14,673 nt of DNA, taken from contig SKPT01000559.1 of NCBI GenBank assembly GCA_007119405.1, forward strand, positions 1 through 14,673, in the 5' to 3' direction. Position numbers and translations under genes: made by a program. This document shows, piece by piece, positions 12,370 to 14,673 of this stretch (position 1 is its first letter; each line of letters opens with the position of its first letter). Origin of the DNA: Phycisphaeraceae bacterium. GTDB lineage: Bacteria; Planctomycetota; Phycisphaerae; Phycisphaerales; Phycisphaeraceae. The notes beneath the pieces were generated by a model that was given only the letters and a program-made list of their open reading frames with translations, was not told the origin of the DNA and did not search any database.

Positions 12370-13746
12370 ATGAGCGACTCCCTGTCCGCCTTTCACTGGC
12401 GGCCGCAGCCCGACGCCGGGGCGTGGGTGCATGAGATGGTTGAGCGCGTGCTGGATCGCCTGCCCGAGGCGCGGGCGCTCGCCCGGCGGCTGCACGACGA
12501 GGCGGCCGTGCGATTCGCCGATCTGGTCGACACCATCCGGCTGGCCCCGGCCGGCGCGCCCGCCCGCGCGGCGGCGCAGGCGGGATGGGTGCAGCGCGGC
12601 CGAAGCGGCGCATGGCAGGTGCTGGAGAACCGCCACGGGCTGTTCCCGGCGGTGGCGCTGGGCGAGGCGCTGCCGGCCGGGCAGGTCGCCATCGACCTGA
12701 AGGTCGAGGCGGTCGACGACTTCCTGGCGGCGCATCGGCTCGATCGGGCGGTTCAAGGCCAGGTGGGCGCCGCGCGGCGATGGGCGCTGCTGTGGCAGGC
12801 CGACAACGTCGCGGTCGGCGTCCTTGAGCGTCACGGCTGGCGCGGCATGGACGCCGGCCCGACCCACGACCCGGCCACGCTCGAGCAGGTGCTCGAGGCG
12901 TTCCGCGCACGCCGGCGCGAGCTCGGCTCGGATGCGGCCGGCTTCGCCGAGGCCGGGCGCCTGATCGACGACGCCATCGCGGCGGTGGGGCGGGACCGGG
13001 CATGCGAACTGTTCTTCGCCGCCGAGCGCGAACACTGGCAGGCACGCAACCGCGCCGCGCAGGCGCAGAAAGCGCGGCAGGACGCGCTGGGCATCGGCTG
13101 GGCGAATCACGACCATCACACCTATCGCAGCTCGCGGGAAAACTTCGTGCCCCTCGTGGCGCTCTGGGAGAAGCTGGGCTTTGCCTGCCGCGAGCGGTTC
13201 TACGCCGGGCGCGAGGCGGGCTGGGGAGCCCAGGTGATGGAGCAGGCCCAGGCGGGCATCGTCACGTTCAACGACGTGGACCTGGCGCCCGACGAGCTCT
13301 TCAACGACTTCGCCCAGCAGCCGCTGCCGCCGCAGCCGAGCCTGGGCACGGTCGGGCTGTGGTGCGCGCTGCACGGCGACTCGGTGCTGGAGGCGGGCAT
13401 GCACCACCTCGAGTGCCAGTTCTACTTCGCGGCGCTGGCGCGGCAGTTGGTGGAGCAGGCGGGGGTGGGGATGATGAATCCGTTCACCGATCTGCCTTAC
13501 CTGCGTCAGGCGTTTACGCACGGCGAGCGCTGGCCGGTGCGGCCCGAGCGCATCGATGTGCTGCTGGCCGGCGGGCAGATCACCGCCGAGCAGGCCGAGC
13601 GGTTCCGCCGCGACGGGGCGATCGGCTCGCACCTGGAGAACCTGGAGCGTCACGACGGGTTCAAGGGCTTCAACCAGCAGGGGGTCAGCGAGATCATCGC
13701 CGAGACGGACCCGCGTCGGCAGGGGCAGGCGGGGCGGGCGGGGTAG
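12370..13746 (+). CDS. Conserved hypothetical protein, possible VOC-like metal fold
   Basis: A 458-residue soluble protein I recognise only as a conserved hypothetical. The N-terminal half (about 1-235) is helical and A/R-rich, with GWVQRGRSGAWQVLENRHGL (72-91). The second half is strongly patterned: GWANHDHHTYRSSRENF (243-259), KLGFACRERFYAG (268-280), WGAQVMEQ (285-292), IVTFNDVDL (297-305), LGTVGLWCALHG (325-336), AGMHHLEC (342-349) and GAIGSHLE (416-423). The repeated H and E residues between strands recall metal sites of glyoxalase/VOC or DUF1338-type enzymes, but this is a tentative fold guess. The ATG has only a modest GAGG 9 bases upstream and starts 59 bases after the TetR gene, so it may be an independent unit. 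Confidence 0.85.
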   Translation: MSDSLSAFHWRPQPDAGAWVHEMVERVLDRLPEARALARRLHDEAAVRFADLVDTIRLAPAGAPARAAAQAGWVQRGRSGAWQVLENRHGLFPAVALGEALPAGQVAIDLKVEAVDDFLAAHRLDRAVQGQVGAARRWALLWQADNVAVGVLERHGWRGMDAGPTHDPATLEQVLEAFRARRRELGSDAAGFAEAGRLIDDAIAAVGRDRACELFFAAEREHWQARNRAAQAQKARQDALGIGWANHDHHTYRSSRENFVPLVALWEKLGFACRERFYAGREAGWGAQVMEQAQAGIVTFNDVDLAPDELFNDFAQQPLPPQPSLGTVGLWCALHGDSVLEAGMHHLECQFYFAALARQLVEQAGVGMMNPFTDLPYLRQAFTHGERWPVRPERIDVLLAGGQITAEQAERFRRDGAIGSHLENLERHDGFKGFNQQGVSEIIAETDPRRQGQAGRAG

Positions 13747-13767
13747 GGGGGCTGGTATCGCTTCCCG

Positions 13768-14166
13768 TCATCGCATGATGCGCTTGACCAGCAGCAGGGC
13801 AACGAGGCCGCCGATGACCGCGCAGACGATCGAGCCCGGCGTGGCGATCCAGCGGAAGCGCGTCTCGTTGTCGCGGATCTCGATGTAGCCGACGGGGCTG
13901 ACGTTGACGCCGCCGCCACCGCCGATGCCCGATTGGGATTCGTCCTCTTCGCGTTCCTGCCCGGCTCCACCGCCCAGGCCCCAGCGAGCGCGGGCGACGG
14001 GGATGACGGTCACCGCATCGCGGGCCACGGGCTCGCCGAACACGGCGGCCGCCCGGGCGCCCTTCTCAAGACGCTCGGCCAGGTCGGTGAGGAAGGGCAT
14101 GCGCTGGCTGCGCTGGGCCTGGGCCACGTCGTTCTGAGCCTGATCCGTCCCGTCGGTGCGCGTCAT
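13768..14166 (-). CDS. GerW/YtfJ-family membrane protein
   Basis: A 132-residue protein of the GerW (YtfJ) family. The core DAVTVIPVARARWGLGGGAG (50-69), an acidic segment, a glycine-rich run and VNVSPVGYIEIRDNETRF (86-103) match the family pattern. A single membrane helix with positively charged end closes the protein (about residues 108-131, PGSIVCAVIGGLVALLLVKR). In Bacillus the family is linked to spore germination, but homologues occur widely in bacteria that do not sporulate, and their role is unknown. AGGAG lies 7 bases upstream of the ATG. It converges with the 458-residue gene, 21 bases apart, and appears monocistronic. Confidence 0.86.
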   Translation of the reverse strand: MTRTDGTDQAQNDVAQAQRSQRMPFLTDLAERLEKGARAAAVFGEPVARDAVTVIPVARARWGLGGGAGQEREEDESQSGIGGGGGVNVSPVGYIEIRDNETRFRWIATPGSIVCAVIGGLVALLLVKRIMR

Positions 14167-14260
14167 GGCAATGCTCCTTTTCCCGCCCCCTGATGATAGG
14201 CGCGGCCGGACGCGGGTTGCCTTGAAAAGGGATCACCGCCAGGCGCGGGTTGCAAATGGA

Positions 14261-14315
14261 GCCCCGGAGGGGCGCCCGGGATGTCGCCACGGGTGGAGCG
14301 TAGCGAAACCCGTGG
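14261..14315. repeat. REP-like intergenic element with two hairpins
   Basis: Two hairpins lie close together in the 243-base gap upstream of the GerW-family gene. The first pairs GCCCC (14261-14265) with GGGGC (14269-14273) around GGA. The second pairs CCACGGGT (14287-14294) with ACCCGTGG (14308-14315) around a 13-base loop GGAGCGTAGCGAA. From memory, very similar sequence recurs many times between genes of planctomycete-type genomes, in the manner of REP elements. Only one copy is in this window, so the repeat status is recalled rather than seen. Confidence 0.5.
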
Positions 14316-14409
14316 TCACGAGCGGCGCAGACGAACCCGCCCCGGCAGGTGCGGAGGCAATGCGCGATACTGCGTTCATCCGATCCAACCGAAGCAGCGA
14401 AGCCAACGC

Positions 14410-14673
14410 CTACCCCCCCGGCCCATCCCCCGTCGACTCCAGAGCCAGCCCCTCGCCCGTCTCCGGGTCCACCAGTTCCGCGTAAAACCGCCACCGATCC
14501 CGCCGATCCGCCGCCAGCTTCACCAGCAGCTCGTTCCATCCCCGCGACAGGCTCGCCTCGACCACGTCCCGCCCCGCCTGCGCCGAGCCCGCCTCCCCGC
14601 GGTCCAGCACCGCGCGTCCGTTGACCCACACCGCCGCCGCCGCCCCCGCCCCGAACCCCAGCATCACCCCCCG
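14410..14673 (-). CDS. C-terminal part of a beta-sandwich protein, cut by window edge
   Basis: The frame is open to the right edge, so only the last 87 residues are visible and the gene starts outside the window. VWVNGRAVLDRG, then GWNELLVKLAADRRDRWRFY and AELVDPETGEGL follow the pattern of jelly-roll or PA14-like domains attached to glycoside hydrolases and other secreted proteins, where V-W-x-N-G and G-x-N-x-L-x-V-K strands recur. The ATG and GTG near 14664-14667 are internal codons with no ribosome site. Function cannot be given beyond probable carbohydrate-associated or extracellular beta-sandwich. About 240 bases without a gene separate it from the GerW-family gene on the same strand. 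Confidence 0.68.
   Translation of the reverse strand, partial: RGVMLGFGAGAAAAVWVNGRAVLDRGEAGSAQAGRDVVEASLSRGWNELLVKLAADRRDRWRFYAELVDPETGEGLALESTGDGPGG

Noticed and set aside
12115..13653. Long minus-strand open frame (512 codons) opposite the TetR and 458-residue genes
   Set aside because: Overlaps two strongly patterned plus-strand genes and reads as low-complexity sequence with no domain.
1..14673. CRISPR arrays, tRNA or rRNA genes, transposase or integrase genes
   Set aside because: No regularly spaced repeats, no cloverleaf with CCA-end pattern and no DDE, HUH or tyrosine/serine recombinase motifs were seen in either strand.

Overview
The window looks like a piece of a GC-rich chromosome, most probably from a planctomycete-type bacterium (Planctomycetota or a relative). 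The reasons are a GerW/YtfJ-family protein in an otherwise non-Firmicute-like setting, an operon of GbsR/MarR regulator, B12 radical SAM enzyme, SDR and MBOAT acyltransferase, a REP-like hairpin repeat near the right end, and strong G/C third-position bias in most genes. This assignment is inference; no rRNA or tRNA gene is present to test it.

Left block (about 76-4395, plus strand): a good promoter whose -10 is overlapped by a perfect palindrome drives a GbsR/MarR-type repressor gene, followed by a BchE-like B12-binding radical SAM protein, a TIGR01777-type SDR epimerase/reductase and a seven-helix MBOAT_2/wax-synthase-like acyltransferase. The last two overlap by ATGA. A fifth gene begins with a perfect ribosome binding site just after the acyltransferase, but is cut off after about 30 codons. 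The set suggests redox tailoring and acylation of a hydrophobic molecule at the membrane.

Middle block (about 4396-10040): an accessory-looking region. At about 4396 the cut fifth gene is joined, out of frame, to the C-terminal end of an unrelated conserved protein. An ankyrin-repeat protein follows. It converges, with only 5 bases between stop codons, on a minus-strand two-gene operon made of a 241-residue helical protein and a 945-residue helical-repeat protein with overlapping reading frames. No enzyme motif is obvious in either. The pair looks like a defence-island style system and is the best candidate here for something undescribed. Beyond it lies about 670 bases without a firm gene. 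This holds coding remnants, a near-consensus sigma-70 promoter (TTGACA, 16 bases, TATAAA) and, about 75 bases downstream, a 16-bp hairpin, together resembling a small RNA gene.

Right block (about 10040-14673): a small dimeric alpha/beta-barrel (ABM/NIPSNAP-like) protein and a winged-helix SAM methyltransferase form a minus-strand operon, divergent from a TetR repressor that probably controls them through the 107-base shared intergenic region. Next come a conserved protein of 458 residues with a possible VOC-like metal fold, a GerW-family membrane protein, a REP-like hairpin repeat, and the C-terminal part of a beta-sandwich (glycoside-hydrolase-associated type) protein that runs off the right edge.
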